Source: Candidatus Omnitrophota bacterium (GTDB taxonomy: Bacteria; Omnitrophota; Gorgyraeia; Gygaellales; Profunditerraquicolaceae). Taken from it: DNA of 27,839 bases. The position numbers and the translations under genes are program-made. The notes below the pieces were generated by a model. It worked only from the letters and a program-made list of their open reading frames with translations, did no database searches and had not been told where the DNA came from. Within the stretch, counting starts at the first letter, position 1. Every line of letters begins with the position of its first letter. The stretch spans positions 1 through 27,839 of the forward strand of contig JAGOIJ010000002.1 of NCBI GenBank assembly GCA_017995695.1, in the 5' to 3' direction. Below, piece after piece: positions 9,012-16,976 of the stretch.

Positions 9012-10106
9012 ATGAGGATTCTTGCGGTTGCCGGAGCAAGCGGCGGGCATATCTTTCCTGCATTAGCGTTCTTGGCTGCGGCAGGAGAGCGCGATGCTTC
9101 AGTCAAGACGCTGTTAGTGTTGCCAAAGACAACCCGTCTTGAGCGCCGGTTATTTATTGGCTACGGTGTTCGTTTTGTGCCGTATTGTTCTCTTAGGCCG
9201 GGGCTTCATTTTTCTAACCTGCGTGCTTTATTTGTTTTGGCGAAGGGAATGTGCGCGAGTTTGTTTATTATACTGGAATTTAAGCCTGCCATCGTTGTTG
9301 GCTTTGGAAGCCTGGTTAGTTGTTTAGTTTTGCCGTGGGCATGGCTTTTTCGTCTTAAGACAGTGATTCACGAGCAGAATGTTTCTTTAGGTCAGGCAAA
9401 TCGCGCGCTTGCTTTCTTTTCTGATCGCATTGCCCTTTCGTTTGCGCAAACTAAAAAATTGCTTCCTCGATATTCTGAAAAAATTGTCGTGACTGGAAAT
9501 CTGTTGCGTACTAATTTGGTGCAGGTTCCGAAAAAAGAAGCGCGGGATTTTTTTGGCTTCACCGACCTTGCGTTTACCGTATTGATTATGGGGGGCAGCC
9601 AGGGCAGCCATCGCATCAATGCCGAAGTTGTTCAAGCAATCAGCATGATAGAGCATGTGGCTTCTTTGCAGTTTATCCATGTGGCCGGCGAAGCGGATCA
9701 GCAGTGGGTTAAGGATGCGTATAGGCAGCTAAAGGTTAAACATGCGGTGTTTAGTTTTCTTGAGCAGGTGCATTATGCGTATAGCTTAGCGGATCTAATC
9801 ATTTGTCGCGCAGGCGCGACAACCGTTGCTGAATTGATGTTATTTAAAATTCCGGCTATTGTTATCCCGTATCCGTTTGCCTATGATCATCAGCTTGAGA
9901 ATGCAAAAGTGTTAGAGCAGCAAGGTTGCGCTGTTGTTGTTACGGAGCAGGAATTGCGCGCGCGCATGCTTGCAAAGAAAATCGAGGATTTTTCTGGTAA
10001 ACCTGATACAATCAGTGCTATGCGTAAAGGCTATGATGTTTTCTCCGATCAAAAATCGACAGATCGTTTTATGGAGCTCATCGTTTCTTTGGCTCAACAT
10101 GCGTAA
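9012..10106 (+). CDS. murG: UDP-GlcNAc:lipid I GlcNAc transferase MurG
   Basis: A 364-residue GT-B glycosyltransferase (family GT28) acting on the inner face of the membrane to turn lipid I into lipid II. The N-terminal glycine-rich loop GASGGHIFPA (residues 8-17), HEQNVSLGQANRAL, MGGSQGSHRIN, CRAGATTVAEL and the YPFAYDHQLENAKVL block that contacts UDP-GlcNAc are all present. A purine-rich stretch, AGAAAGAAGAAA, precedes the ATG. The 3' end overlaps the next gene by 8 nt, so the following peptidase-like gene is coupled to murG. Length is usual for the family. Confidence 0.95.
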   Translation: MRILAVAGASGGHIFPALAFLAAAGERDASVKTLLVLPKTTRLERRLFIGYGVRFVPYCSLRPGLHFSNLRALFVLAKGMCASLFIILEFKPAIVVGFGSLVSCLVLPWAWLFRLKTVIHEQNVSLGQANRALAFFSDRIALSFAQTKKLLPRYSEKIVVTGNLLRTNLVQVPKKEARDFFGFTDLAFTVLIMGGSQGSHRINAEVVQAISMIEHVASLQFIHVAGEADQQWVKDAYRQLKVKHAVFSFLEQVHYAYSLADLIICRAGATTVAELMLFKIPAIVIPYPFAYDHQLENAKVLEQQGCAVVVTEQELRARMLAKKIEDFSGKPDTISAMRKGYDVFSDQKSTDRFMELIVSLAQHA

Positions 10107-10887
10107 GGTATCCGTCTGGCTCATGAGTGCGGTGGTGGTGTTGTCTTTGTTGGCGCCATTGCGGGCCGCAGATGATCAGTGGCGTCAACTGCGTAGCACT
10201 CATGTTATTGTTTACTATAAGAATGCCCCGGAGCAATTTATCGAACGGGTCAAGGAGAGGGCGGAGGATTATTACGATAAGATCGCCGATGATCTCGGAT
10301 TTACCCGCTATAAGTTTTGGCTCTGGGATAACCGCGCCTCGATTTATATTTTTGATAATATGCAAGATTTTCAAGCGCAAACCAACCAGCCGTCCTGGTC
10401 TGCGGGCGCGGTGAAGATCAGGGAGAAGATAATCTATACCTATCCTGACGAGCGGGGATTTTTTGAGACCATCCTACCGCACGAGATGGGGCATATTATC
10501 TTTCGCGAGTTTGTCGGCCCCCACAATAACGCCATTCCTGTGTGGCTTGATGAGGGAGTAGCTTCTTACCAAGAGGCAGCCAAGCGGGCAATGACTGATA
10601 GTATCATCCGGGATGCGCTAAAGAAAGGCACATTGGTAAGTGTCGAGCGCCTGATGTCGGTAAACCCTCAGTTTTTGCAGGACACGCAGCAGGTGAACCT
10701 TTTCTACGCGCAGGCTTTGGGGTTGATTTCTTTTCTGATAAGAGAATTTGGTAAGGATAATTTTGTTTTCTTTTGTCAAGAGCTTAGAGACAAAAAGGAT
10801 TTTTCCCGCGCCTTAAGCTATGCTTTCGGATTTAAAAACATCCAGGAGTTTGATCGCGCCTGGCAGAGATATTTATCGCATGAGTAA
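10099..10887 (+). CDS. Secreted peptidase MA-like (gluzincin) metalloprotease
   Basis: A 262-residue protein that is not a standard dcw member. Residues 1-23 look like a signal peptide: MRK, a hydrophobic core, then LRA before ADDQW. A zinc-protease motif HEMGH lies at His128-His132, and WLDEG at 149-153 supplies Glu152 as the likely third ligand, the arrangement of the peptidase MA-like/gluzincin superfamily. The N-terminal part (STHVIVYYKNAPEQFIERV) matches the usual lead-in of such domains. The C-terminal helices after the metal site are short. The gene overlaps murG by 8 nt and murC by 8 nt, so its expression is tied to lipid II synthesis. An envelope role is plausible, but the substrate is unknown. 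An upstream in-frame start at 9934 lies deep in murG and is rejected. Confidence 0.82.
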   Translation: MRKVSVWLMSAVVVLSLLAPLRAADDQWRQLRSTHVIVYYKNAPEQFIERVKERAEDYYDKIADDLGFTRYKFWLWDNRASIYIFDNMQDFQAQTNQPSWSAGAVKIREKIIYTYPDERGFFETILPHEMGHIIFREFVGPHNNAIPVWLDEGVASYQEAAKRAMTDSIIRDALKKGTLVSVERLMSVNPQFLQDTQQVNLFYAQALGLISFLIREFGKDNFVFFCQELRDKKDFSRALSYAFGFKNIQEFDRAWQRYLSHE

Positions 10888-12235
10888 ACATTATCATTTA
10901 ATTGGGATCGGTGGTATCGGGATGAGTTGTATTGCGCAACTTCTCTTGCGTCGCGGTAATGCCGTGAGTGGCTCTGATGTTAAGGATAGTGCTCTGTTGC
11001 GACAGTTACGCACCTTAGGCGCGACGGTATCCATTGGTCACGCAGCGGCCGCTGTCCAGGGCGTTGATGAGGTTATATATTCTTCAGCAATTAAAGAAGA
11101 TAACCCGGAAATGCAGGAAGCAAGGCGCCTTGGGTTGCCTCTTTTAAAAAGGGCAGAGGCGTTGGCGCAGCTGATGAAGGATAAATGCGTCATTACGGTT
11201 GCGGGAAGTCATGGCAAGACAACGACAACATCACTTGCCTCATTGCTACTGCTTAATGCGGGATTAGCGCCATCGGTTGCTATTGGTGGGATCTTGCGCA
11301 ATATCGCCACCAATGCATGTTTAGGTAATGGGGATTACTTTGTGGCTGAGGCGGATGAATCTGACGGGAGTTTCTTGTATTATGAGCCGCAGTATTCTAT
11401 TGTGACCAATATCGATGTTGAGCACATGGATTATTTTAAGGATTTTTCTTCAGAGCTTGAGGCTTTTAAGAAATTTATCAGTCTCACGCGTCACAATGGT
11501 TGTGTTTTTTGGTGCGGCGATGATCCGCATTTGTGTTCTCTGATGCAAGGGTATTCAGGTCGCCATATATCATTCGGCCTGACAGAGGCTTGCCAGGTTT
11601 TCCCGCGCAATATCGCTATCGAAGGATTACAATCTTCTTTTGACTGTTTTGCGCATGACGCTTTTGTTGGCCATTTTGATCTGGCGTTGGGAGGAAGGCA
11701 TAATGTTTCTAACGCGTTATCGGTCATTGCCCTCGGGCTTTCGTTGGGCATAGATATTGATTGTATTAAGAAAACGTTAGCCCAGTTTAAGGGTGCTGCG
11801 CGTCGGCTTGATATCACCTATCAGGATGCCTATTGTGTTATCGACGACTATGCGCATCATCCTACAGAGATCCGGGCAACGCTTGATGCGGTGCGTAAAC
11901 TTAATAAAAGAACGATCGCAATATTCCAGCCGCATCGCTATACCCGCACAAAGGCGCTGCTTGAAGATTTCGCCAGGAGTTTTTCAATGGCAGATTACGT
12001 TATTGTTACTGATATCTATCCTGCAAGCGAAATGCCGCTTGAGGGGATTACCGGCCAGCTTGTTTGCGATCGGATTAAAGCGTATGATCAGGGGAAGAAG
12101 GCGGTATTCTTGCCTCGTCACGATATAGTATCTCATGTTAAAGGATTATTGCAGCCAGGAGATGTCGTTATCACGCTTGGCGCAGGGGATATTATTAAGA
12201 TAAATCATGAATTGGTTGAGTCGCTTAAACATTAA
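10880..12235 (+). CDS. murC: UDP-MurNAc:L-alanine ligase MurC
   Basis: A 451-residue Mur ligase that adds L-alanine to UDP-MurNAc, the first step of stem-peptide assembly. The N-terminal UDP-binding loop HLIGIGGIGMSCIA, the ATP loop GSHGKTTTT (Gly109-Lys113), VAEADESDGSF, TNIDVEHMDYF, DDYAHHPTEI and FQPHRYTRTK are all in place. The ATG at 10880 puts GIGGIGMS at the N terminus as expected; the open frame upstream to 10820 lies in the peptidase gene. It overlaps the upstream peptidase gene by 8 nt and murB downstream by 29 nt. The order murG-murC-murB-ddl-ftsQ-ftsA is conserved among bacteria apart from the peptidase insertion before murC. Confidence 0.96.
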   Translation: MSKHYHLIGIGGIGMSCIAQLLLRRGNAVSGSDVKDSALLRQLRTLGATVSIGHAAAAVQGVDEVIYSSAIKEDNPEMQEARRLGLPLLKRAEALAQLMKDKCVITVAGSHGKTTTTSLASLLLLNAGLAPSVAIGGILRNIATNACLGNGDYFVAEADESDGSFLYYEPQYSIVTNIDVEHMDYFKDFSSELEAFKKFISLTRHNGCVFWCGDDPHLCSLMQGYSGRHISFGLTEACQVFPRNIAIEGLQSSFDCFAHDAFVGHFDLALGGRHNVSNALSVIALGLSLGIDIDCIKKTLAQFKGAARRLDITYQDAYCVIDDYAHHPTEIRATLDAVRKLNKRTIAIFQPHRYTRTKALLEDFARSFSMADYVIVTDIYPASEMPLEGITGQLVCDRIKAYDQGKKAVFLPRHDIVSHVKGLLQPGDVVITLGAGDIIKINHELVESLKH

Positions 12236-13094
12236 GTGCAAACAGCAGGAACCATTAGCGTTGCATACTACCTTTCGCATCGGTGGGCCAGCCCGTTTTT
12301 TCTTTGAGCCAAACGATCGCAAGGAATTAGCGGTTTTGTTGTGTCAATTAAAGAAGCGCCGATTGTCTTTTTTGGTTCTGGGGGGCGGTAGCAATATCCT
12401 TGTTTCCGATGGGGGGGTTCGTCGGCCAATTATTCGATTAAGCAGCCCGTCATTTAAGACTCTGGTTTCCCGCAAGCAGGATATTATCGCCGGTAGCGGC
12501 GTATCCTTAGCTAAACTTTTAGCGTTTGCTGTTCAGCAGGGTTTATCAGGTTTAGAATTTCTTACCGGGATTCCTGGAACGTTAGGCGGCGCCATCGCCA
12601 TGAATGCAGGGATCCCGGGGCAATCGATTGGAGATTTAGTTGAGTCTGTCACGGTTATGCATTATAATGGTTGTATAGAGAGACTTACAAGAGGACAGAT
12701 TGCTTTTGGCTATCGCAGGTCTGGGCTTGTTTCAAGTATTATTCTTGAAGCCCGCCTTAGGCTTACAGGAAATTCTGCGTCAGCAATAAGAACCAAAATG
12801 CGTGACGTTGCGCGCAAGCGCCATCTCCTTCAGGATCCGCGATGGATTTGCGCGGGGAGTATTTTTAAGAATCCTGCCGGCGCAGCCGCAGGCAAGCTGA
12901 TTGATGCTTGTGGGTTGAAAGGTAAGCGTGTCGGGGGCGCTTGTATTGCTTCGGGTCATGCGAATTTCATTATTAATGTTAATAAGGCAGGGGCAGACGA
13001 CGTGTTAGAGCTGATGTCTCTTGCGAAAAAGGCCGTGCGAGATAAATTTAATATTACTCTTAGGCCAGAAATAAAGATTTGGGGGAAGGGTTAG
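12207..13094 (+). CDS. murB: UDP-N-acetylenolpyruvoylglucosamine reductase MurB
   Basis: A 295-residue FAD enzyme that reduces UDP-GlcNAc-enolpyruvate to UDP-MurNAc using NADPH. The FAD-binding part contains TTFRIGGPARFF, LGGGSNILVSDGG, and FLTGIPGTLGGAIAMNAG. The catalytic serine is Ser218 in GSIFKNP, followed by AGKLIDACGLKG and a C-terminal RPEIKIWG, where the glutamate is the expected proton-relay residue. The size and short C-terminal domain fit type II MurB. The 5' end overlaps murC by 29 nt. MurA, which makes its substrate, is not in this window; the related AroA is encoded at 25143-26483 but is a shikimate enzyme. Confidence 0.95.
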   Translation: MNWLSRLNIKCKQQEPLALHTTFRIGGPARFFFEPNDRKELAVLLCQLKKRRLSFLVLGGGSNILVSDGGVRRPIIRLSSPSFKTLVSRKQDIIAGSGVSLAKLLAFAVQQGLSGLEFLTGIPGTLGGAIAMNAGIPGQSIGDLVESVTVMHYNGCIERLTRGQIAFGYRRSGLVSSIILEARLRLTGNSASAIRTKMRDVARKRHLLQDPRWICAGSIFKNPAGAAAGKLIDACGLKGKRVGGACIASGHANFIINVNKAGADDVLELMSLAKKAVRDKFNITLRPEIKIWGKG

Positions 13095-13098
13095 CGCT

Positions 13099-14058
13099 AT
13101 GCGCGCAGTTCAACTATTTCAAAAGTCAAAACGCGTGGGAGTGCTGATGGGTGGGCCTTCGTCAGAGCGAGAAGTGTCTCTTAAGTCAGGGAAGGCGGTA
13201 CTTGAGGCGCTCAAACACGCAGGGGTATCAGCAGTCCCGCTTGAAATAACGTCCGATAACACAAAACATAATTATGCGTTTATCAGATCACAGCATATTG
13301 ATTGCGCGTTTTTAGCGCTTCACGGTATTTTCGGTGAGGATGGTCAGATCCAGCAGATTTTGCATGACCTGGGAATTCCTTTTACCGGTTCCGGCGTTGC
13401 TGCAAGTAGGCTGGCTATTGACAAGGTAGCGTCGCGCAAGATTTTTCAGATCCATGGCTTATCTGTGCCTCGTTACAGCGTGGTTAATCGTCTGGCCTTT
13501 AGCCATCCATGGCAGATAAGTTCCTCTATGGCTTTACCGGCGGTAGTCAAGCCTGCAACGCATGGATCAAGTATCGGTTTGTCGATTGTTGATGAGAAAA
13601 AAGATTTGCTGCGCGCTGCGCGTAACGCTTTTGTGTATGACGAAACGATTCTTATCGAAGAATACCTGCGCGGCAGAGAATTTACTGTCGGCATCCTTGA
13701 TGACGTTGCCTTGCCTGTTGTTGAGATTATCCCCACAAAGCGGTTCTTTGATTTTGAAGCGAAATATCAGTATGGTTTAACGCGATATGAGGTTCCTGCC
13801 CGTCTTGAGCCTGCAGTTACAAAAGCTTTGCAGCGCGCTGGATTGGCTGCGCATAGACTCTTAGGGTGTAGCGGGTGTTCGCGCGTTGATTTTATCCTTA
13901 AGGACAATGTTGAGCCGGTTGTATTAGAGGTCAATACAATCCCCGGTTTCACGCAAACTAGCCTTTTGCCCAAAGCGGCAAAGCATGAGGGTATAGACTT
14001 TACACAACTATGTTTGAGGTTGTTGGCGTTAGCCTATGAGCAAGCAGAAAGAAAATAA
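13099..14058 (+). CDS. ddl: D-alanine:D-alanine ligase Ddl
   Basis: A 319-residue ATP-grasp ligase that makes the D-Ala-D-Ala dipeptide for MurF. The first domain has VGVLMGGPSSEREVSLKSG and LHGIFGEDGQIQ. The ATP-grasp part has PAVVKPATHGSSIGLS, LRGREFTVGIL, the metal-binding CSRVDFIL and LEVNTIPGFTQTSLLP. The Asn and Glu of LEVN are the expected Mg ligands. It starts 4 nt after murB and overlaps ftsQ by 23 nt. Placement directly after murB and before ftsQ is the same as in proteobacterial dcw clusters. No unusual insertions or missing motifs. Confidence 0.95.
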   Translation: MRAVQLFQKSKRVGVLMGGPSSEREVSLKSGKAVLEALKHAGVSAVPLEITSDNTKHNYAFIRSQHIDCAFLALHGIFGEDGQIQQILHDLGIPFTGSGVAASRLAIDKVASRKIFQIHGLSVPRYSVVNRLAFSHPWQISSSMALPAVVKPATHGSSIGLSIVDEKKDLLRAARNAFVYDETILIEEYLRGREFTVGILDDVALPVVEIIPTKRFFDFEAKYQYGLTRYEVPARLEPAVTKALQRAGLAAHRLLGCSGCSRVDFILKDNVEPVVLEVNTIPGFTQTSLLPKAAKHEGIDFTQLCLRLLALAYEQAERK

Positions 14059-14860
14059 CAGACCGCAGGTCCGCAAGCGTTTATTCTCAGCAGCGCACAA
14101 AGGCGCAGGAGCTTTGCTTGTTAGTATAGTTCTTTTATTGGTGGGCTGGTACCTGATTAAGGCCTTTGATCTTGAACGCTATTTTAGTGTGAAAGAGATT
14201 TTGACTAACGAGGAAGCCTTGCCGTCCCTTGAGTATCTTAAGGGCATGAATATTTTTTCGCTTGATTTAAAAAAAGAATCAGAGTATCTTTCGCAACATT
14301 ATCCCGATTATCGATATGTGCGGCTCTTTAGGGTTTTGCCGGATCGTTTGTATGTTGATTTTGTGAGACGCAAAGCAGTCGCAAAGATTAAATTATACCG
14401 TTCTTTTTTTGTCGATAACGAAGGCGTGCTATTTGAGCCCCAAGAAGAACCCCAGCATGACAGTCTGGCGATCATTACGGGGCTTGATACCAAGATTTTC
14501 GGCCCCAAGATCGGAAAACGCTATTCCGTCAATGAGTTGCGTTGCGCCTTGGATATTATTCAGGGGATCGCCGATAACCGCGCATTTAACGACTACATGC
14601 TTAGCAAAATCGATGCCCCGAGTTTTGAAAATCTAACGATTTGGTTAGTTCCCCGGGGCCAAAAGGCGCTTTTTGCTACAGAGAGCAAGAAAGATTTGAT
14701 TGAAATTAAGCTTAGCCAAGACAACCTGAAAAATAAGATAGTTATCTTAGCAGGGCTTCTTTCGCAGAATAAGGATGAATCTGCTACGATCAACTACGTG
14801 GATCTTAGATTTAATGAGCCCGTCATAAAATTTAAACCTATTGTAGGGAAAAAAATATAG
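14036..14860 (+). CDS. ftsQ: Cell division protein FtsQ/DivIB
   Basis: A 274-residue bitopic membrane protein. A basic cytoplasmic tail (residues 1-22) is followed by one transmembrane helix at about 24-41 and a POTRA-like segment containing LKGMNIFSLDLKKESEYL and the RLFRVLPDRLYVDFVRRKAVAKI strand-turn region. An FtsQ/beta domain follows, with FVDNEGVLFEP and, near the end, INYVDLRFNEPVIKFK, which matches the YVDLRF-type close of the family. FtsQ links FtsL/FtsB to the FtsW/FtsI synthase. The start overlaps ddl by 23 nt. The call rests on topology, the conserved tail motif and position just before ftsA. Confidence 0.88.
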   Translation: MSKQKENNRPQVRKRLFSAAHKGAGALLVSIVLLLVGWYLIKAFDLERYFSVKEILTNEEALPSLEYLKGMNIFSLDLKKESEYLSQHYPDYRYVRLFRVLPDRLYVDFVRRKAVAKIKLYRSFFVDNEGVLFEPQEEPQHDSLAIITGLDTKIFGPKIGKRYSVNELRCALDIIQGIADNRAFNDYMLSKIDAPSFENLTIWLVPRGQKALFATESKKDLIEIKLSQDNLKNKIVILAGLLSQNKDESATINYVDLRFNEPVIKFKPIVGKKI

Positions 14861-14885
14861 AATAAAAGAAAGCGAGGTAGGATCG

Positions 14886-16205
14886 TTGGATTTATTCAAG
14901 GGTTATATGTGCGCAGTGGATATTGGTTCAAGCAAAATCGCTGCAGTGGTTGCGCAGACTAACAAAGGGCATATTGTCGATTTGTGGTTTGAACAGGGGC
15001 CATGTAAGGGAGTCCGTAAGGGGGTGATTACTGATTCCATTGATTTAGTAGACGCTGTTGGCAGCGTGCTCAAGAAATTAAAAGGCCGTAGCGGTATTCC
15101 TCTGAAGTCTGTGTTTGTGAATATCCCTGGCCATGAAATAGTTGCCAAGCATAGTCGCGCAGTTATACCACTAGCGGAGCGGGGTAATAAGGTGATAACA
15201 GCTATGGATGTTGAGCGCGTGAATGAGCAAGCAAGGATTCTGGGCTCAAGCCTTGATGAGGAGATTATCCATCAGCTTCCTTTAGGTTATGCGATTGATT
15301 CGCAAAACGGCATTGTCAATCCCCTTGGCCTTTATAGCCATCGGCTGGAGGTAGATTTATATCTTTTAAGCGCTAAACTTTCAACGGTGCAGAGTCTTAA
15401 CCGAGCTATTAATCAGGCTGGTTTTGAGATAAAGGATTTATTTTTTTCTGGCCTTTCTGTGCAACGGGCGCTGGCTAAAACGCACCAGCAGCAGGGGTAT
15501 GTAATCTTATGCGATATCGGTAGCGATAGCACTGATGTGCTGATAGCGAAGGACGGTTTTCTGGTGGAAGTGATGACCCTGGCGATAGGGGGGGATAGTT
15601 TAACGCAGAAACTTGCTGACGCGCTCTCGATTCCGTTTGATTTGGCCGAAGATGTCAAACGTTCATACGGAAGTGTCATCATAGGGCAGGAAAAAAATTC
15701 AAATAAGGAAATCTTGGTTAAGAAAAACAATGCCTATAAACCCATTAAGCAGGCATTGATCGTTGAAGTCCTGGCGCAAGAGGCCCGCGTTATCGGATGC
15801 GCCTTGCAACAGGCGATAAGCGGGTATTGCAAACAGAACGCAGGGGTAGAGGTTGTGGTCGCAGGAAGAACGGTTTTGCTCGATGGTTTTCTTGAGACGC
15901 TTGAGCATGCGTTGGGGGTTAGCGTTCGGTTAGCTCGCATCGGCGTTTCTGAAGAAAAGAGCGATGTTGCAAAAAGAAAATTACCCGGGAACAACCGCTT
16001 AAAAGAATTACTGACGTTGGTTAATCAAGAAAGTAATATTATCGGTCAGAAGTATTTAACCTATCTTACTGCCGTAGGCATGTTAAGCGAAGCCTGTTTA
16101 GAGGGTGACACGATGTTGTTACGTCCCGCCCAGGCAGCGCCTCATGCAAATCCTGTGGTAGGCGTTATCCAGCGCCTCAAAGATCTGTACCAAGAATATT
16201 TCTAG
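14886..16205 (+). CDS. ftsA: Cell division protein FtsA (actin-like membrane tether)
   Basis: A 439-residue actin-family protein that normally anchors FtsZ filaments to the membrane. The N-terminal phosphate-1 loop AVDIGSSKIAAVVA, the 1C (SHS2) subdomain with VFVNIPGHEIVAKHSRAV, and NGIVNPLGLYSHRLEVD are typical. The C-terminal amphipathic helix ending in IQRLKDLYQEYF is the membrane-targeting sequence. The phosphate-2 loop is unusual: Asp210-Asp217 reads DIGSDSTD where DIGGGTTD is common, and the adenosine-side motif reads AGRT (326-329) where GGxA is usual. The start is TTG at 14886, supported by a purine-rich GAGGTAGGAT just upstream. ftsZ does not follow. Confidence 0.92.
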   Translation: MDLFKGYMCAVDIGSSKIAAVVAQTNKGHIVDLWFEQGPCKGVRKGVITDSIDLVDAVGSVLKKLKGRSGIPLKSVFVNIPGHEIVAKHSRAVIPLAERGNKVITAMDVERVNEQARILGSSLDEEIIHQLPLGYAIDSQNGIVNPLGLYSHRLEVDLYLLSAKLSTVQSLNRAINQAGFEIKDLFFSGLSVQRALAKTHQQQGYVILCDIGSDSTDVLIAKDGFLVEVMTLAIGGDSLTQKLADALSIPFDLAEDVKRSYGSVIIGQEKNSNKEILVKKNNAYKPIKQALIVEVLAQEARVIGCALQQAISGYCKQNAGVEVVVAGRTVLLDGFLETLEHALGVSVRLARIGVSEEKSDVAKRKLPGNNRLKELLTLVNQESNIIGQKYLTYLTAVGMLSEACLEGDTMLLRPAQAAPHANPVVGVIQRLKDLYQEYF

Positions 16206-16216
16206 GGATGATTATA

Positions 16217-16245
16217 TTGACCCTGTCCTATTATATAGGTATAAT
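16217..16245 (+). promoter_or_regulatory. Sigma70-type promoter upstream of yggS
   Basis: TTGACC (16217-16222) and TATAAT (16240-16245) are separated by exactly 17 nt, which is close to consensus. The start of transcription would fall near 16252, about 20 nt before the yggS ATG. The spacer itself contains a small dyad, CCTAT at 16227-16231 and ATAGG at 16235-16239. The promoter separates the dcw operon from the yggS-proC-mtnP-ileS group and stands where ftsZ would otherwise begin. Confidence 0.75.
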
Positions 16246-16273
16246 AGCTTCTTTGTAGCGCTCCCTCCATACT

Positions 16274-16966
16274 ATGATTGCCGATAGAATTAGCTTGTTG
16301 CAAAGACAGCTGGCGTTACGTTGTCAAAGGGCAGGCCGCCTGCCGCAAGACATCACGCTTGTCGCGGTTAGTAAGGGCAGGAGTGTTCAGGATATTGAAG
16401 CGGCGCTTTCAGCCGGCATTCAGCATGTGGGAGAGAATAGGGTTCAAGAAGCTTCAATTAAGCATGGAGCCTTGCGTAAGGTTTGTCAGGATAAAGGATG
16501 TAGTTGGCACTTAATCGGTCATTTACAAACAAATAAAGTAAACGATGCAGTGCGGATCTTTGATTTGATTCATTCCGTTGATAGTCTGAAGTTAGCCGAG
16601 CATATTGATAAGGTGGCCGCGCATATCGGCAAGACGCAGGAAATTTTACTGCAGGTTAATGTAAGCGGGGAGCAGTCTAAGTTCGGCTTGCGGCCGGAAG
16701 ATGCGTTATCTGTTGTCGAGCATATACGCGATCTCAAAAATGTTTCTTTGCGGGGTTTCATGACTATCGCTCCTTTGTCAGATGACCCTGAAAACGCGCG
16801 GCCATTTTTTTCCAGACTGAGAGTATTAAGAGATACCATCAACTCACGACTCAATACTCATAACTCAATACAGCACTTATCAATGGGCATGACCGATGAT
16901 TTTGAAATAGCAGTCGAAGAGGGAGCAACGATCGTAAGAATTGGTAGGGCTATATTTGAAGGGTAA
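16274..16966 (+). CDS. yggS: PLP homeostasis protein YggS (PLPBP/YlmE/COG0325)
   Basis: A 230-residue pyridoxal-5'-phosphate-binding single-domain TIM-barrel protein related to the N-terminal domain of alanine racemase; it buffers PLP and affects amino acid balance. The PLP lysine is Lys34 in VAVSKGRS. Other family motifs are GENRVQEA, WHLIGHLQTNK, HSVDSLKLAE, VNVSGEQSKFGL, LRGFMTIAP, and LSMGMTDDFEIAVEEGATIVRIG. Between LRVLRD and HLSMGM the protein carries several residues (around 188-200) encoded by a 7-nt tandem repeat; the family is shorter here. yggS next to proC is a common pairing. Its own promoter lies at 16217-16245. Confidence 0.94.
   Translation: MIADRISLLQRQLALRCQRAGRLPQDITLVAVSKGRSVQDIEAALSAGIQHVGENRVQEASIKHGALRKVCQDKGCSWHLIGHLQTNKVNDAVRIFDLIHSVDSLKLAEHIDKVAAHIGKTQEILLQVNVSGEQSKFGLRPEDALSVVEHIRDLKNVSLRGFMTIAPLSDDPENARPFFSRLRVLRDTINSRLNTHNSIQHLSMGMTDDFEIAVEEGATIVRIGRAIFEG
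16842..16869 (+). repeat. Four tandem 7-nt units inside yggS
   Basis: Four consecutive heptamers of the form ACTCAnn begin at 16842, 16849, 16856 and 16863; the second and fourth are identical (ACTCAAT). They stay in the yggS reading frame and encode part of the linker before HLSMGMTDDF. The same units (ACTCACG, ACYCAAT) form the spacer array at 22431-22465 and appear in aroA at 25567-25601. Confidence 0.75.
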
Positions 16967-16976
16967 AGTTGATATT

